In this document: positions 32,679-42,905 of the stretch, in pieces
Position numbering within the stretch: position 1 is the first letter of the stretch
Layout: every line of letters starts with the position of its first letter
Assembly (NCBI RefSeq): GCF_030269925.1
Contig: NC_085125.1
Location: 13,640,117-13,704,116, forward strand
Source: Bombyx mori
Taxonomy: Eukaryota > Arthropoda > Insecta > Lepidoptera > Bombycidae
Direction: 5' to 3'
DNA length: 64,000 bases
The notes under the pieces: model-generated
Told to the model about the DNA's origin: nothing
Databases searched by the model: none
What the model saw: only the letters and a program-made list of their open reading frames with translations
Made by a program: the position numbers and the translations under genes

Positions 32679-33404
32679 CAAGCAATTTCTTCTTCCCTTT
32701 CGTCCATTATCTCCTTAACTGGTGTTACCGTCGTAATTTGAACGCGTAAACTTCTAAACCACAACCTCTGAAGCTTTTTTAACAACTTTTAAATTAACGA
32801 TCTCAGAATTCAGATAATGCTCTATATAATTATAAAGCTTCAGTGCCTGATAGTCTTTTTAGTGCCAAATCTTATAAAAAAAATCTGTTATTCAGAATCC
32901 AGGATTCATAATATCTTCTAGTGCATAGCTTGCAGCGCATATTATACTGTATACTACTATATTCTATTCTGAAACTTGCACTGTTAGCAAAAATAGTTTA
33001 ACTTCTACCAAAATATGCTTGAATAAAATCTAGTCGAATATAGATGTTATATATTTGCACATGCTAATATAAAACTGTATGCATAAGTATGAATATATAT
33101 AGGTTATATAATTTTTTATATTATAAAATAGTAACACAATTACTGTATAGTTTTCTATCCGTAAAACACGTGCAAAGATTCGATTTGATAGGACGCCTTA
33201 AATTTTGTTAAAATTACATCTAAAAATTCCGATACATAGGTAGATACAGGTCATCCTGATGAAAGTGTGTTAAGATGTTATATTTTGGTCAAGGGAGATT
33301 TTAACTGAAAATTGATCTTCGCAAAGTATGCAAAGTATTAGTGGAGATTTACAGAAATTCTTTTTTAAGTGAGGCGTGGCCCAGAGGTCTAATCAGTTTC
33401 ACCA
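32679..33404. other. no recognised feature
   Basis: AT-rich, unassigned. Confidence 0.4.
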
Positions 33405-33745
33405 GGACAGGTGGGTGAGCAAAGGCTCCGCCAGGAGGGGTAGGATTTGCTAACAGCTGCCCGAGCGCCTCCAAAGAATACCTAATAAATCAAGAGCAGT
33501 GCTTCGCAGTATCTATCAACGGATCTGAATCGCGACGCACTGAGAAGATCCGGCGAGAAACTCAGTGAGCTGTGTCTATGGGTTAGTTTACTCACCCAGC
33601 CCTTCGTCGCAAGCGACAGGTTCGGCGAAGACGGTGATCGGTGCTTGAGGTACCTAGAAGCACTGTTAATGGATCGGGAGGATCCGTAATTACGTGTTTA
33701 GGGCTAAGCGGGCTGTTTACCATTCGGTCCACAGATTCGGATGGC
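33405..33745 (-). mobile_element. jockey-type LINE 3' UTR fragment, long
   Basis: GAGAAGATCCGGCGAGAAAC, CCCTTCGTCGCAAGCGACAG and GATCGGGAGGATCCGTAATT continue to TTTACCATTCGGTCCACAG, which is the antisense of the coding segment (VDRMVN) seen in the 20.6-kb copy. Confidence 0.78.
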
Positions 33746-34205
33746 GATCCTTATATACTCTTGTGATTGCTTTCAAATCCAGACAGGCTCTTATTTTGCT
33801 TGCTAGTCTTCGCTAATGAGAAAAGAATTTGGCACAGTCCATAAACACTCAAAGTTTTTGAAAGTTTTGTATAATGTTACCATCTATATGACACAGACTC
33901 GAAGCAGACTAGTGGTGAGCAAGTGAGGTGTGTAACAGGTCGTCTGGACAGCGCCGGGGTGAATGGCTAGTGTGGTGTAGGCGCCGCGGCGGGTCACTCA
34001 CACCCGTCTGACAGACGCACGGTCCGCAAGAACGGTGGATAAGTTGGCTGATTTGTTAGATTGTTTACTGAGGATCGTACACTGATAAGCTTTCGATTAA
34101 AGCAAATTTGAATTACTCGTTAAATTCTATTCTTTTTACAGTTTCGCTTATATTAATCTAAAAAAAAAATCGGTTGTCTAAAGTCGGTTTATTGACGATA
34201 CTTGA
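33746..34205. other. no supported gene; GC-rich patch
   Basis: Positions 33900-34040 are GC- and CpG-richer than the surroundings (GGCGCCGCGGCGGGTCACTC). No frame is supported. This may be a host regulatory region or a decayed element. Confidence 0.35.
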
Positions 34206-34445
34206 ACGTGACAACGTCATAAGAAAATAGTGACGGAATGGTTTCATTTTTTTTGTTTGATAGATATTTTGTTAGTTACGACGCTGCCGAACGCGGAGGC
34301 CGATTGTGCCTCGTTGTCGCTCGTTGCGCGCTCTCGCTTGCACTTCAAGCCTTAAATGGAACGACTCAGAGCGATGTAATGCCGCATGAGTCATGTTTTT
34401 ACGTACGTGCAGCCGGCTCCATCGAATTATAAGACGTTGTCACGT
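34206..34445. mobile_element. small TIR element (MITE-like)
   Basis: ACGTGACAACGTC at 34206-34218 is perfectly inverted as GACGTTGTCACGT at 34433-34445, enclosing about 215 bp that is GC-richer than its surroundings. It encodes no transposase. The 64-codon frame inside (34238-34432) shows no domain. The superfamily is undetermined because no clear target duplication is visible. Confidence 0.6.
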
Positions 34446-34953
34446 CAAAATCTTATTGAAAGTAAATCAGTGAATGAACTATAAAATGATATAATATTTT
34501 CTTCGATATAAGCGAGTCGTAGGCAAACATAAAGTTAAATCTCAAAGTATGTGATTTTTACATGACGCCCTAAATCATTTCAGTCAACCTTTATTGCTTT
34601 CTAGCTCAACCATAAAGGACAAAGAAAAATATGTCACGCATTAGTTACCTTAACTATTATGTAATCTAACTAAGCTAGACGCACTGCTCGCCCGTGTGTC
34701 CGGTGCAGACGAAACTTCAAGACAGACAAATGAATTCACAAGTTCTAGAAACTTGGTCTCGCTTTACTCAGTTTTGCTTGATGGACTCTGCTCTCGTTGC
34801 TTCCAAGACTCGGATACATTTCTGTTCGTTTAGTGTCATCTTTGAGAGTGCTCGAGATGTTAAATAAGTATTTCTTTGGAACTCGCGAATTGAGGCTTTC
34901 AAAAGAATCCATGAAATATGCTTGTTTGGTAGATGCTTGAGCATTTTTTAAAA
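34446..34953. other. no recognised feature
   Basis: Unassigned. Confidence 0.4.
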
Positions 34954-35278
34954 CTAGTGGTCGAAATTTGACTATAATTAATTGAAATTATAAGTCTGTA
35001 CACTATTATGATTCTATTGTCATAGATTATTAAACTTCCATAATCACAGATTTCGCCAAGACCATACACTTTAGACAAATATTAATAAAGACAAACAATA
35101 TTTAATCTATTCTCAAATTGACCACAAACTATAAGTAATTAGAAAAGTTTGACGATAAACAAATAGTATGCATGTATAATTATGTAATGTTCTTTTTATT
35201 GATTTAATAAATTTTTTATGCATAATTTAAAAAATATATTAACATTTTGCACTCCTCTATATTTTCTTTAAGTGTAGG
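34954..35278 (-). mobile_element. Helitron-like element H2, copy 3 (truncated)
   Basis: It begins with the 3' end CTAGTGGTCGAAATTTGAC and follows the family through AATCACAGATTTCGCCAAGA and TATGCATAATTTAAAAAATA to TTTGCACTCCTC. It is cut near 35278 where a Bm1 copy begins. Confidence 0.7.
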
Positions 35279-35520
35279 ATTTTTTTTTAATTGATGGCTG
35301 GACGATCACACAGCCCACCTGGTGTTAAGTGGTTACTAGAATCCATAGACGTCTACAATGTAAATGCTCCACCTGCCTTGAGATATAAGTTCTAAGATCT
35401 CAGTATAGTTACAACGGCTACCCGGCCCTTCAAACCGAAACGCATTACTGCTTGACGGCAGAAATAGGCAGGGTGGTGGTACCTACCCGCGCGGGCTCAC
35501 AAGAGGTCCTACCACCAGTA
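35279..35520 (-). mobile_element. Bm1 SINE, 3' unit
   Basis: It runs from the T-run at 35279 to AGAGGTCCTACCACCAGTAA. It sits at the broken edge of a Helitron-like copy. Confidence 0.92.
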
Positions 35521-35523
35521 AAA

Positions 35524-35640
35524 GCATACGCTACTAATCAGCGGTCATACATATTGCTGACGACCTTTCGAAAGCCTCGTGTGAAGAAGGATATTCCGTA
35601 TCGTTCCCAAAACGTATTTTGATGAATGTCCGTATGTTCG
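35524..35640 (-). mobile_element. LINE family B coding remnant
   Basis: The minus strand encodes ERYGISFFTRGFRKVVSNMY, matching the SERYDMSFFKRG end at 29.1 kb. The remainder of the 105-codon frame (35534-35851) is a different frame and not a gene. Confidence 0.55.
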
Positions 35641-36033
35641 CGTCCATTTCGATCAAACCGTGGGCGTTTGATACGCGGGCCTGCGTTATAAACAATAATT
35701 GCGCGGTACGAAGCATAATAATAACGTTATAAATGCAATAAAACTGAAATAGCTGGGTGCAAGTGAACGTTTTGCACGATATAACTGTTACTGGAAGAGT
35801 CAATATCATGGGAGCGGTTACTGAGGCAGTTAATTTAATAATAATCGCCATGATTTAGAGAAGGTGTGTCGACTTTTTCTTGTGATTATGTTCTTAGTTC
35901 TCATGTGGCTGGCAGCTGGTTTATGAATCTAAGCACAGTCAAGGCAATTGGTGGAGAACCAAGAGAGAAGCACAATAATCCAGAATTTCTTCGGAGGGAC
36001 TTTGTGAGCCATATGGGAAGATATCACTAAGCT

Positions 36034-36047
36034 TCCAATTTCGACCT
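36034..36047. repeat. target-site duplication, left, of the R1-clade LINE
   Basis: TCCAATTTCGACCT occurs here and again, without mismatch, at 42906-42919. The two copies bracket the element exactly. Confidence 0.95.
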
Positions 36048-36529
36048 TTTTTTTTTTTTTTTTATTTTGTCAGGAGGAAATCGCCGGACTCCCACCCTCC
36101 ACTGGGGATGGAGGGTGGGGCATGTCGGAGTCGAACCGACTAAAACCTCCTGTCGCTCAACAACCAACGTCCAACCCTCGCATGAGACAGAACTCATGAA
36201 AAGGCAAGGGGAGGAGAGTGAAGCGTTTAGTGCGGAGCACATCTCTCCCATCACCCTCCCCCTCGGGACGCCGGGCCAGCGATCGTCGGCGCCACGACCA
36301 CCAGCCCTCTCGGTCGGCAGGCTGTCCGAAGCCCGCCTAGATGGCGCCGGTTTGAATTGGTTATCCTACGAAATACCCCGCTGGGTCAGAACCAGCGTGG
36401 GTCAAGGATAGCCGGCCTTCCATCACCCGGATGCTCTTGCGTAAAACGCGTGCAGAGCAGCTTGCACGTCGTCTTCTTAGGCCCCCTTCGCCGGGCCCCA
36501 GACCGACATATGAGGGGGACCCGAAACAC
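36048..36529 (-). other. 3' UTR and poly(A) tail of the R1-clade LINE
   Basis: The region is non-coding and ends in an A-rich tail. The last 300 bp are shared with the truncated relative at 43107-43413 (for example AAACCTCCTGTCGCTCAACA and ACATCTCTCCCATCACCCTC). Part of it lies where the element's own reverse transcriptase would bind its RNA. Confidence 0.85.
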
Positions 36530-39500
36530 TTAGAGGGCCAGGGCTAGGGCGAGATCCGCCTCCCTGGCCCCCGCTCGACGGCGGCGGGCTTGTGCGTCTC
36601 TCACGCGCCCCGCCGCCTCCTTCTGCGAGATGGTGCACTCGCAGAAGTCGAGCATCGCCTTCCACGACTCGTCGTTGCCGAGCATCGATGCCACAACACT
36701 CGGCAACGACAAGTCGTTTCCTATTTTTGCGACAAGGACACGGCGCCACCCCTCCCATGCGGGGCAGGCAACGAGCGTGTGCTCCGCCGTGTCCAAGTCG
36801 CAACCACAATGGTAACACTCTGCCGTCGGCTCGGCTCCGATCCGGTGCAGGAACTCACCGAAGCAACCATGCCCAGTGAGCACCTGCGTGAGCCGGAAAG
36901 TGAGGCGTCCTCTGTCACGATTCACCCAATCCACAAGAATCGGGCGAATCGCCTCGACGGTCCTACGACCAGCCGAAGGATCGGCCAGCCGCCTGGACCA
37001 TGACTCCAGCACGGACCGCCGAGATTGGGCCCTCCGCGCTCTGACCACACTGGGGCTGGGACGCGCCACGCCCCGGGCACGAAGGTTAGCCCGCCACTGA
37101 TAGTCAGCGGCGAGCGCCTCCGCCTCCAGGACCCAAGGCGGCGTCCCAGCCAGTACACACGCCGCCTCAAAAGAGATGGTGCGATAACCACGGATGACCC
37201 TGACCGCGATGGTGCGTTGCGGCCGTTGCAGCAACTTCGCTACCCCCACGGCCAGGGAATGGCCCCACACAGGTGCTCCGTATAGGGCCATTGACCGCAC
37301 CACCCCCGTATAGAGACGGCGCGTCACCTGGTCAGGCCCCCCGATGTTGGGATGAAGTCGGCTTAACGCGCCGGCCACCCCCAACAAACGAGGGACCAGG
37401 TGCTGAAAGTGAGCACGGAAGGTCCAACGACTGTCCAGAATGAGGCCGAGGTACTTTAACTGCACCCCGACCCCGATCCGGACGCCTCCAACCACGATAT
37501 GGGCATCGACAGGTGGCACTCTCCGGGGCCTGTGGAACCACATGGCCTCGGATTTACTGAGCGCCACGTCGAGGCCCAATCTCCTGATTTTGCCGACGAC
37601 ATGCGCTACCCCAGCGGTGGCAAGACGAGCAGACTCAGCAAAGCTCCCTCCCCGGGCCACGACCAGCGTGTCGTCTGCGTAACATATTACGCTTAGGCCC
37701 GGGAGGAGGGCACCCCTCAGCACCCAGTCATACCCGATATTCCACAAAAGAGGGCCGAGTACCGACCCCTGTGGAACACCGCGCACGACCGGGAACCGAT
37801 GTACGACCCCACCGTGTCCGGTACACGTGACCGATCTGTCCTCCAAGTAGGAGCCGACCAGCCGGCGAAGGTAGAGGGGCACTCCGTGTCTTTCCAGCGC
37901 CCCCCCTATCACGGACCAGGGCAGGGTGTTAAACGCATTGGCGATGTCGAGCGACACCGCCAAGGCCACCCCACCCCCACAGACGGCCTCCTCCGAGAGG
38001 GCCCGCACGCGAAGGATCGCGTCCACCGTTGAGTGGCCCTCTCGGAAGCCATACTGCTCCGCCGACAGATCGGGTCCCACCCCGATCAGATGCTGGATGA
38101 TGCGGGCTGCCAGAATGCGTTCCAGCAGTTTGCCCACCTCATCCAACAACACGATGGGACGGTACCCGGCGGCAGTATCCGCCGGGCGCCCCTCTTTTCT
38201 CAACAGCACAAGTCTGCCCGTCCTCCACGATGAAGGAAACCGTCCCGACTCGAGGCAGGAGTTATAAAGCCTCAAGAGTCGGTCCCCTAGGGCACCAAGA
38301 GCCAAGGCCCAAACCCGGCCATGGATGCCGTCCGGGCCAGGTGCAGTGTCCTTTGCGCACATTTTGCGTACTGCCACACGGAGCTCCGCCCCTGTTATAT
38401 GGGGCACCTCAGCAGGGGCGACGCCGTCGTACTCCGGCGGCGCGCCCATAGCGGGAGCGACAAATCCCCCCTGCTCCTGCGGGAACAGTGCCGAGACGAT
38501 GTCCCGCAGCTGCTGAGGCTGGAGACGCTCCGTGATTGGGGGGGCCCATGGGCGCATTTTATTGCGCACCATGTGATAGGGTCGCCCCCACGGATCCTCA
38601 TCCAGCGTCTCCAGGAGACTCTCCATGTGTTGGTCCTTGGCTCTTCTGATGGCCAGCTGCAACGCCCTCTGTGCGACGCGAAATGCGCCGTACAGCTGGG
38701 CCTCTACCACCGCGAACGCCACCGGATCGTTGCGCCGCGGCAGGCGACGGCGGCGATGCCTCGCGCACTGGCGCCTCGCCCGAACGCACTCCACGCGGAG
38801 TTGCGCGATTTCGGGCGACCACCAGTACACTTGGCGATTGGGAGGTCGAGGGCTAATCCGGGGCATCGACACGTCACAGATGCGACGCATCGTGTCCCGG
38901 AACCACCCCGCTTCGTCCTCGACCTCAACTGGGTGTGAACGCATGGGCGCCCACGCCGCCACCGTAGAGGCTTCCATCAGGAGCTCCTTATTCAGGCGCT
39001 TCAGTGCCCACTTGGGGAATGACCGGGACGCACCACGGGGGTGGTCCCCGTGGACGTCCGCGACTGCGGAGCGGGCGGAGAGATCAAACCGAATATATCG
39101 GTGATCTGACAGTGTCTCCGCCCCCTCCAAAACTCTCCAGTCGCGGATACGACGTGCGATGGCCGGGCTTGCGAACGTAACGTCCACAATAGACTCGCCC
39201 TGCCACCGCACGCACGTCGCAACCGACCCTCTATTCAACAAATAGAGGCCGGTCACGTTCGCCCACCTCTCCAACAGCCTACCACGAGCGTCCGAGCGGG
39301 GGGAGCCCCATGCGACAGACTTCGCGTTGAGGTCCCTCGCAAGAATCACTGGACGAGGAGCGAGGCGGCGAGCAATCGCCCCGATCCCGCCCAGGAAATG
39401 CCCGAACTCGACAGTAGGCCTATTCGGAGAGAAGTACGCCCCGATCACGACGGTCCCTTCCAGCTGTACCGCGACGAACCCTTGGCCCTTGGTCACCATC

Positions 39501-39712
39501 GCCAAGGGGGGGATCGTCGCGTCTCTTCTTATGACTATGGCCGCCAGGCCGCTATCGTCCCCGAACCAGCAATCATTTGCCGGGGGAACGAAGTACGGCT
39601 CGGCGACCACAGCCACGTCTATGGACCACTCCGCCATGCTCTGAGACAGCATGTCCTGAGCTCTGGCGGAGTGGTTCAGGTTTCCTTGGAGGAAGCGATA
39701 GGTGCGGTCCAT
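36530..39712 (-). CDS. ORF2: endonuclease / reverse transcriptase of the R1-clade LINE
   Basis: This 1060-residue protein nicks target DNA and reverse-transcribes the element RNA at the nick. The APE-like endonuclease covers about residues 5-215, with the N-terminal GNLNHS, E38 in VVAEPY, D127 and N129 in ARDLNAKS, and the catalytic pair in LSDHRY (D203, H204). In place of the usual G before D127 there is an R. The RT spans about 480-760: YRPIVLLDEVGKLLERIL, GFREGHSTVDAI, D589 in SLDIANAF, GVPQGSVLGPLLWN, YADD at 678-681 and KYLGLILD. A C-terminal zinc motif C966-x2-C969-x8-H978-x4-C983 follows. The length matches R1-type ORF2 proteins and no stop or frameshift is seen. It begins at the ATG inside a TAATG overlap with ORF1, suggesting stop-restart translation. 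Confidence 0.96.
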   Translation of the reverse strand: MDRTYRFLQGNLNHSARAQDMLSQSMAEWSIDVAVVAEPYFVPPANDCWFGDDSGLAAIVIRRDATIPPLAMVTKGQGFVAVQLEGTVVIGAYFSPNRPTVEFGHFLGGIGAIARRLAPRPVILARDLNAKSVAWGSPRSDARGRLLERWANVTGLYLLNRGSVATCVRWQGESIVDVTFASPAIARRIRDWRVLEGAETLSDHRYIRFDLSARSAVADVHGDHPRGASRSFPKWALKRLNKELLMEASTVAAWAPMRSHPVEVEDEAGWFRDTMRRICDVSMPRISPRPPNRQVYWWSPEIAQLRVECVRARRQCARHRRRRLPRRNDPVAFAVVEAQLYGAFRVAQRALQLAIRRAKDQHMESLLETLDEDPWGRPYHMVRNKMRPWAPPITERLQPQQLRDIVSALFPQEQGGFVAPAMGAPPEYDGVAPAEVPHITGAELRVAVRKMCAKDTAPGPDGIHGRVWALALGALGDRLLRLYNSCLESGRFPSSWRTGRLVLLRKEGRPADTAAGYRPIVLLDEVGKLLERILAARIIQHLIGVGPDLSAEQYGFREGHSTVDAILRVRALSEEAVCGGGVALAVSLDIANAFNTLPWSVIGGALERHGVPLYLRRLVGSYLEDRSVTCTGHGGVVHRFPVVRGVPQGSVLGPLLWNIGYDWVLRGALLPGLSVICYADDTLVVARGGSFAESARLATAGVAHVVGKIRRLGLDVALSKSEAMWFHRPRRVPPVDAHIVVGGVRIGVGVQLKYLGLILDSRWTFRAHFQHLVPRLLGVAGALSRLHPNIGGPDQVTRRLYTGVVRSMALYGAPVWGHSLAVGVAKLLQRPQRTIAVRVIRGYRTISFEAACVLAGTPPWVLEAEALAADYQWRANLRARGVARPSPSVVRARRAQSRRSVLESWSRRLADPSAGRRTVEAIRPILVDWVNRDRGRLTFRLTQVLTGHGCFGEFLHRIGAEPTAECYHCGCDLDTAEHTLVACPAWEGWRRVLVAKIGNDLSLPSVVASMLGNDESWKAMLDFCECTISQKEAAGRVRDAQARRRRAGAREADLALALAL

Positions 39713-39714
39713 TA
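39710..39714 (-). promoter_or_regulatory. TAATG stop-start overlap between ORF1 and ORF2
   Basis: On the minus strand ORF1 ends ...CAG TAA and ORF2 starts ATG GAC, sharing one A. The silkworm LINE SART1 is known to use a UAAUG overlap for coupled translation, so the same mechanism is likely here. No separate ribosome entry element is evident. Confidence 0.85.
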
Positions 39715-42396
39715 CTGTTGAACCACATCCATCGCCCCCTCCTCTTCACCGCTGCCCCCACCCTCCGGCACCGGCGCCGCAGTGGGGATTGCAACATTGG
39801 CCAGTGCTCCTCTGGCCAACCTTCTCTTCTGCCGGCGCCTTGATTTTCGGCGCCGGTTGCGTTCAGTATTAACACTGGACGGGAAGCAAGCCTTGCCTCC
39901 CGCCCGGTGGTTTGCCCTACGCCCGGCCGCAGCGCACAGAGCGCAGTGCGGGGCGGCCGTGCAGGACGCCGCTTTATGACCCGGTTGGCCGCAGCGGAAA
40001 CATAGACCGCTGCGGTCAACTAAGCTGGTGCACTTAGCGAGGCCGTGTCCGGTGCTAAAGCACCGGAGGCATCGCCAGGCACGTGGTTCTTGGAGACGCA
40101 CGTGGGCCGCTATCCAGCCCACGCGCAGTCTCCCCGGATCCCCCATTGACCTTCCCGGCGGAGGAGTGGCCAAGGAAGTGGCTGCCTCCACAGGGCAGCG
40201 CGCCCACGCTGACCTAGCTCCGGAGTACCCTGAGCGAAGTTCGCCCACGGTCACGCTCTCCAAGGCACATCCACCTTGGGCGGCTATCGCAGCTGCCACC
40301 TCCTCCTTGGTGGCACAGTCGTCCAGGCCGGTGATCCTGATCTCGGCCATCCTCACCGGCCTGTGCACGCGCACCTCATTCTCCGGCAGCGCCACGCGGA
40401 GCGTCGCCACGAGTCTGTCTGCGACACCAGAACTATCCGTACCGGGACACTCCAGCAGCTTCGCTCCATTGGCGGTATGCCGGAAGCGGAGGCCTTCCTC
40501 TGCCCCAATTTCCGCTAAGTTGACGGCCGCGCGCGCCTGGGCCATCACCTCATTATAGGTGAGGCCCTTTTCGGCGGCGGCTGGCAGCAACGTCACTACG
40601 ACGGCAGCCGACCGCGCTGCGCGCGTCTTCTTCTTCTTGGCGTTCTGCTTCTTGTTGGTGGCCGGTGCTTGACCCTCGCGAGGAGCAGCCACGGCCACCA
40701 GCTCTGTGCTTCGGGCTGCAGCGGTCAGCGCTCGACCCCCTCTGGGAGCTGCCGGAGCCTCTGTCTTTTGTCTACCTTTCTTGCCCCGCTTCACCACTTC
40801 CGTCCAGCCCTCGTCCATGCTTGACGGGGGAGGAGGAAGGGGACGGGGCTGGGATTTCAGGGCAGGATTCTGGGCACCCATACCCCTGTTATTTTCATTG
40901 CGGCCTCCACGTCGTGCCAACCTTGTGGATGGGATGGGGGTGGAGGTCGGCCGGGCGGCCTGGCCCCGCGGGACGGCGGCGTTTGTTGGCACCGGGACAC
41001 AGTCCCCGGAGCCAATGGAGGAGCGGAGTATCTTCTCGAGGCTGGCAAAGTGCTTGCCAACCTCAACCGCCACCGCCCGCGAAATGCAGGCCACCATTTC
41101 CTCTCTGCTTGGGAGGGAGTGGTCTACTTCTTCCGTCCCAGCAGCCATGTTGTATGGCCTCTGTGACCCCGCAGCACGCGAGGGCGAAAGAGGCGGCTCT
41201 GCAGGCCTGGGCCGCGGTAGCGCTGGCCACTCATCCACCATCCTCGCCAGTGGCGAACGGATGTCCTCAGCCCGCGCTGGCGTAGGGTTTATCTTTCCTC
41301 TACGTGCAGATGCAGGGGCGGCCGATATCCGCGGAGGTGGCGCAGGCCTTAGCTCAACCCTTCGTGGAGGGCGAGGGATCGCAGGAGTAAGCGCCAGCGG
41401 AACAGGGGCCTCGGAGGTGGGCTCTGGCATGGGTGCCACCACACTCATCGCGGACCGCAAGTGCACAGTAGTATCCATCGCCCCCGCGGGGGGCCCAGCG
41501 CGTGCCAGCGCGGGCCTCGACAACAGGGGAGTCCCTCCCCGCAAGGCCGGGGCGTCTCCCGGGATGCGACTCTCTCTGGAGTCAAACTGAGAGACGTGAC
41601 CTTTGCTCTCCACCTCTCGGCTCGCTACCAAGTCATGGAGCTTGGACATGGTGGGGATCAGCCTCGTTTTAACCATAGCGGCTGCCTCCCGGAGCCTTTT
41701 CCGGTAACTGCTGCCTGGCTCGGCGCCCTTGGCAGCCACAGTCGACAGCAGCTTACCTAAATTAACAAGCGCAAGGTCGAGGTCCCGGAACGTCTCGTCC
41801 CCGCTAGCCAGGGACGCAGCCGACGTCGACATCGACTCCACCGACGTCGCCGGTGACACCGCGCCCCTCCTCCTTACTGGTGCCCACTGGGGAGCAGGCA
41901 TCGCGTCTTCCGACGCAGTAGCAGACCCCGAAACCACCGGAGTCACCTCCTCGATGGCCATCGTCTTTTCCGGCACCTCAGTGCCGGAGGATGACGCGCT
42001 GCCGTCATTGGAAGTTGGCAATGGTGTTTTTCTTCGCCCCCTCTTTTTCCCCACCGATGGTCTGGTGGGGTTGATTGCACCCGAGTCGCTGGCGAGCGCA
42101 GAGTGCATCGAGCCGGCGATCGGGGAGCACCTCGGTTCGACGGGAATTCCGCTGCCCGTCGCACAGCCTCCTTCATCCTGACAATTGTTGCCCCCCCCAG
42201 AATACGTGGGGCAGCGTGCTTCCACTGAGGTGGAAGCACGGAGGGATTCTCCACCCGACTCGCGGGCGGTACCCTCCTGGGGTACTAACTTTGCACAATT
42301 GTCCATCATGTCTATGAATTCCTTTTTTATTAACCAGGGGTTTGGTCCCCTGGGATCTACGACACCCTCGGGACTGGAAACCCTCCAGCCATACAT
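39712..42396 (-). CDS. ORF1: zinc-knuckle RNA-binding protein of the R1-clade LINE
   Basis: ORF1 proteins bind element RNA and help carry the complex to the nucleus. From the ATG at 42396 (MYGWRVSSPEGVV) the frame encodes 894 residues. The frame is also open upstream to a GTG at 42648, but the ATG is preferred; a second candidate is the MM pair at 42309/42306. The N-terminal half is rich in Ser, Pro, Ala and charged residues and looks disordered. Basic RR/KK clusters follow. Near the end are two C-x2-C-x4-H-x4-C knuckles (CLRCFSTGHGLAKC, CFRCGQPGHKAASC) and a third, R1-type motif (CALCAAAGRRANHRAGGKAC). A very basic tail (RNRRRKSRRRQKRR) may localise the protein. The stop TAA overlaps the ORF2 start. 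Confidence 0.93.
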   Translation of the reverse strand: MYGWRVSSPEGVVDPRGPNPWLIKKEFIDMMDNCAKLVPQEGTARESGGESLRASTSVEARCPTYSGGGNNCQDEGGCATGSGIPVEPRCSPIAGSMHSALASDSGAINPTRPSVGKKRGRRKTPLPTSNDGSASSSGTEVPEKTMAIEEVTPVVSGSATASEDAMPAPQWAPVRRRGAVSPATSVESMSTSAASLASGDETFRDLDLALVNLGKLLSTVAAKGAEPGSSYRKRLREAAAMVKTRLIPTMSKLHDLVASREVESKGHVSQFDSRESRIPGDAPALRGGTPLLSRPALARAGPPAGAMDTTVHLRSAMSVVAPMPEPTSEAPVPLALTPAIPRPPRRVELRPAPPPRISAAPASARRGKINPTPARAEDIRSPLARMVDEWPALPRPRPAEPPLSPSRAAGSQRPYNMAAGTEEVDHSLPSREEMVACISRAVAVEVGKHFASLEKILRSSIGSGDCVPVPTNAAVPRGQAARPTSTPIPSTRLARRGGRNENNRGMGAQNPALKSQPRPLPPPPSSMDEGWTEVVKRGKKGRQKTEAPAAPRGGRALTAAARSTELVAVAAPREGQAPATNKKQNAKKKKTRAARSAAVVVTLLPAAAEKGLTYNEVMAQARAAVNLAEIGAEEGLRFRHTANGAKLLECPGTDSSGVADRLVATLRVALPENEVRVHRPVRMAEIRITGLDDCATKEEVAAAIAAQGGCALESVTVGELRSGYSGARSAWARCPVEAATSLATPPPGRSMGDPGRLRVGWIAAHVRLQEPRAWRCLRCFSTGHGLAKCTSLVDRSGLCFRCGQPGHKAASCTAAPHCALCAAAGRRANHRAGGKACFPSSVNTERNRRRKSRRRQKRRLARGALANVAIPTAAPVPEGGGSGEEEGAMDVVQQ

Positions 42397-42905
42397 CCCA
42401 TCGCCGGGTGTCGAGCTTGGGATTGGGGCATTTTTGAAGAGGTTTGCATCCTCGCGGCTTCGACCAGTAAAGGCAGAAGCCCCCGTTCCCCATGACTGGG
42501 GTTTACGGTTTGGCCGACGGTGGCCGAAGCCTGTCCATCGCCCACAACGCGGTGCGGAGCCACGCCGGCGAACCGGTACCTCCCATATCTGGAAGGCTTT
42601 CCCCTGTAGCCGAAGCCGGGGACATGGCAACCCGCAGCCGGAAGACACAAAAGTGCCGCTGGCTCATCAGGCTCCCGAGAGCCAATCCCTCATCCCCAGA
42701 ATGGCACCCTTTGCCAGTGCAAAGGGCGTGGAGAGGGTCCCTCGCTCTCTCTTAAGGTAGCCCCCGCAGAATGCAGAGGCGGCCGAGGAGAGCTGGGTGC
42801 AGTTCTCTTTGTCGCGGCGTCCCACACAGATTCCTCTGCACGCGATTTTAGGGACGCACGCTTAAGCCCCACCGCCACGACAAGGCGGAACTGCATTCGG
42901 TGGGG
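42397..42905 (-). other. 5' UTR / internal promoter region of the R1-clade LINE
   Basis: About 510 bp from the 5' junction to the preferred ORF1 ATG, GC-rich, with the element starting CCCCACCGAATGCAG. LINEs of this type carry their promoter inside the 5' UTR. No specific promoter motif is evident to me. Confidence 0.6.

Larger units (their letters stand above)
36048..42905 (-). mobile_element. full-length R1-clade non-LTR retrotransposon
   Basis: The element is about 6.86 kb and reads on the minus strand: 5' UTR (42905 to about 42397), ORF1, ORF2, a 3' UTR of about 480 bp and a poly(A) tail (T-run 36048-36063). It is GC-rich, in contrast to its AT-rich surroundings. Both ORFs are open, the two target-site copies are identical and there is no 5' truncation, all signs of a recent insertion. 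R1-clade features are the three ORF1 zinc knuckles, the single APE-type endonuclease with RT, and the C-terminal CCHC in ORF2. The target is neither 28S rDNA nor TTAGG telomere repeats, so it does not behave like the site-specific R1, TRAS or SART members. Confidence 0.95.

Noticed and set aside
35534..35851. 105-codon minus frame
   Set aside because: The first part reads a LINE-B remnant in the wrong frame, and the rest has no motif.
36590..38938. Many plus-strand frames over the LINE ORF2 (up to 205 codons)
   Set aside because: They are antisense shadows of a GC-rich coding region. The minus frame alone has RT and endonuclease motifs.
40028..42181. Plus-strand frames of 150-294 codons over LINE ORF1
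   Set aside because: Shadows of the GC-rich minus-strand ORF1; low-complexity Ser/Pro/Gly composition and no domain.
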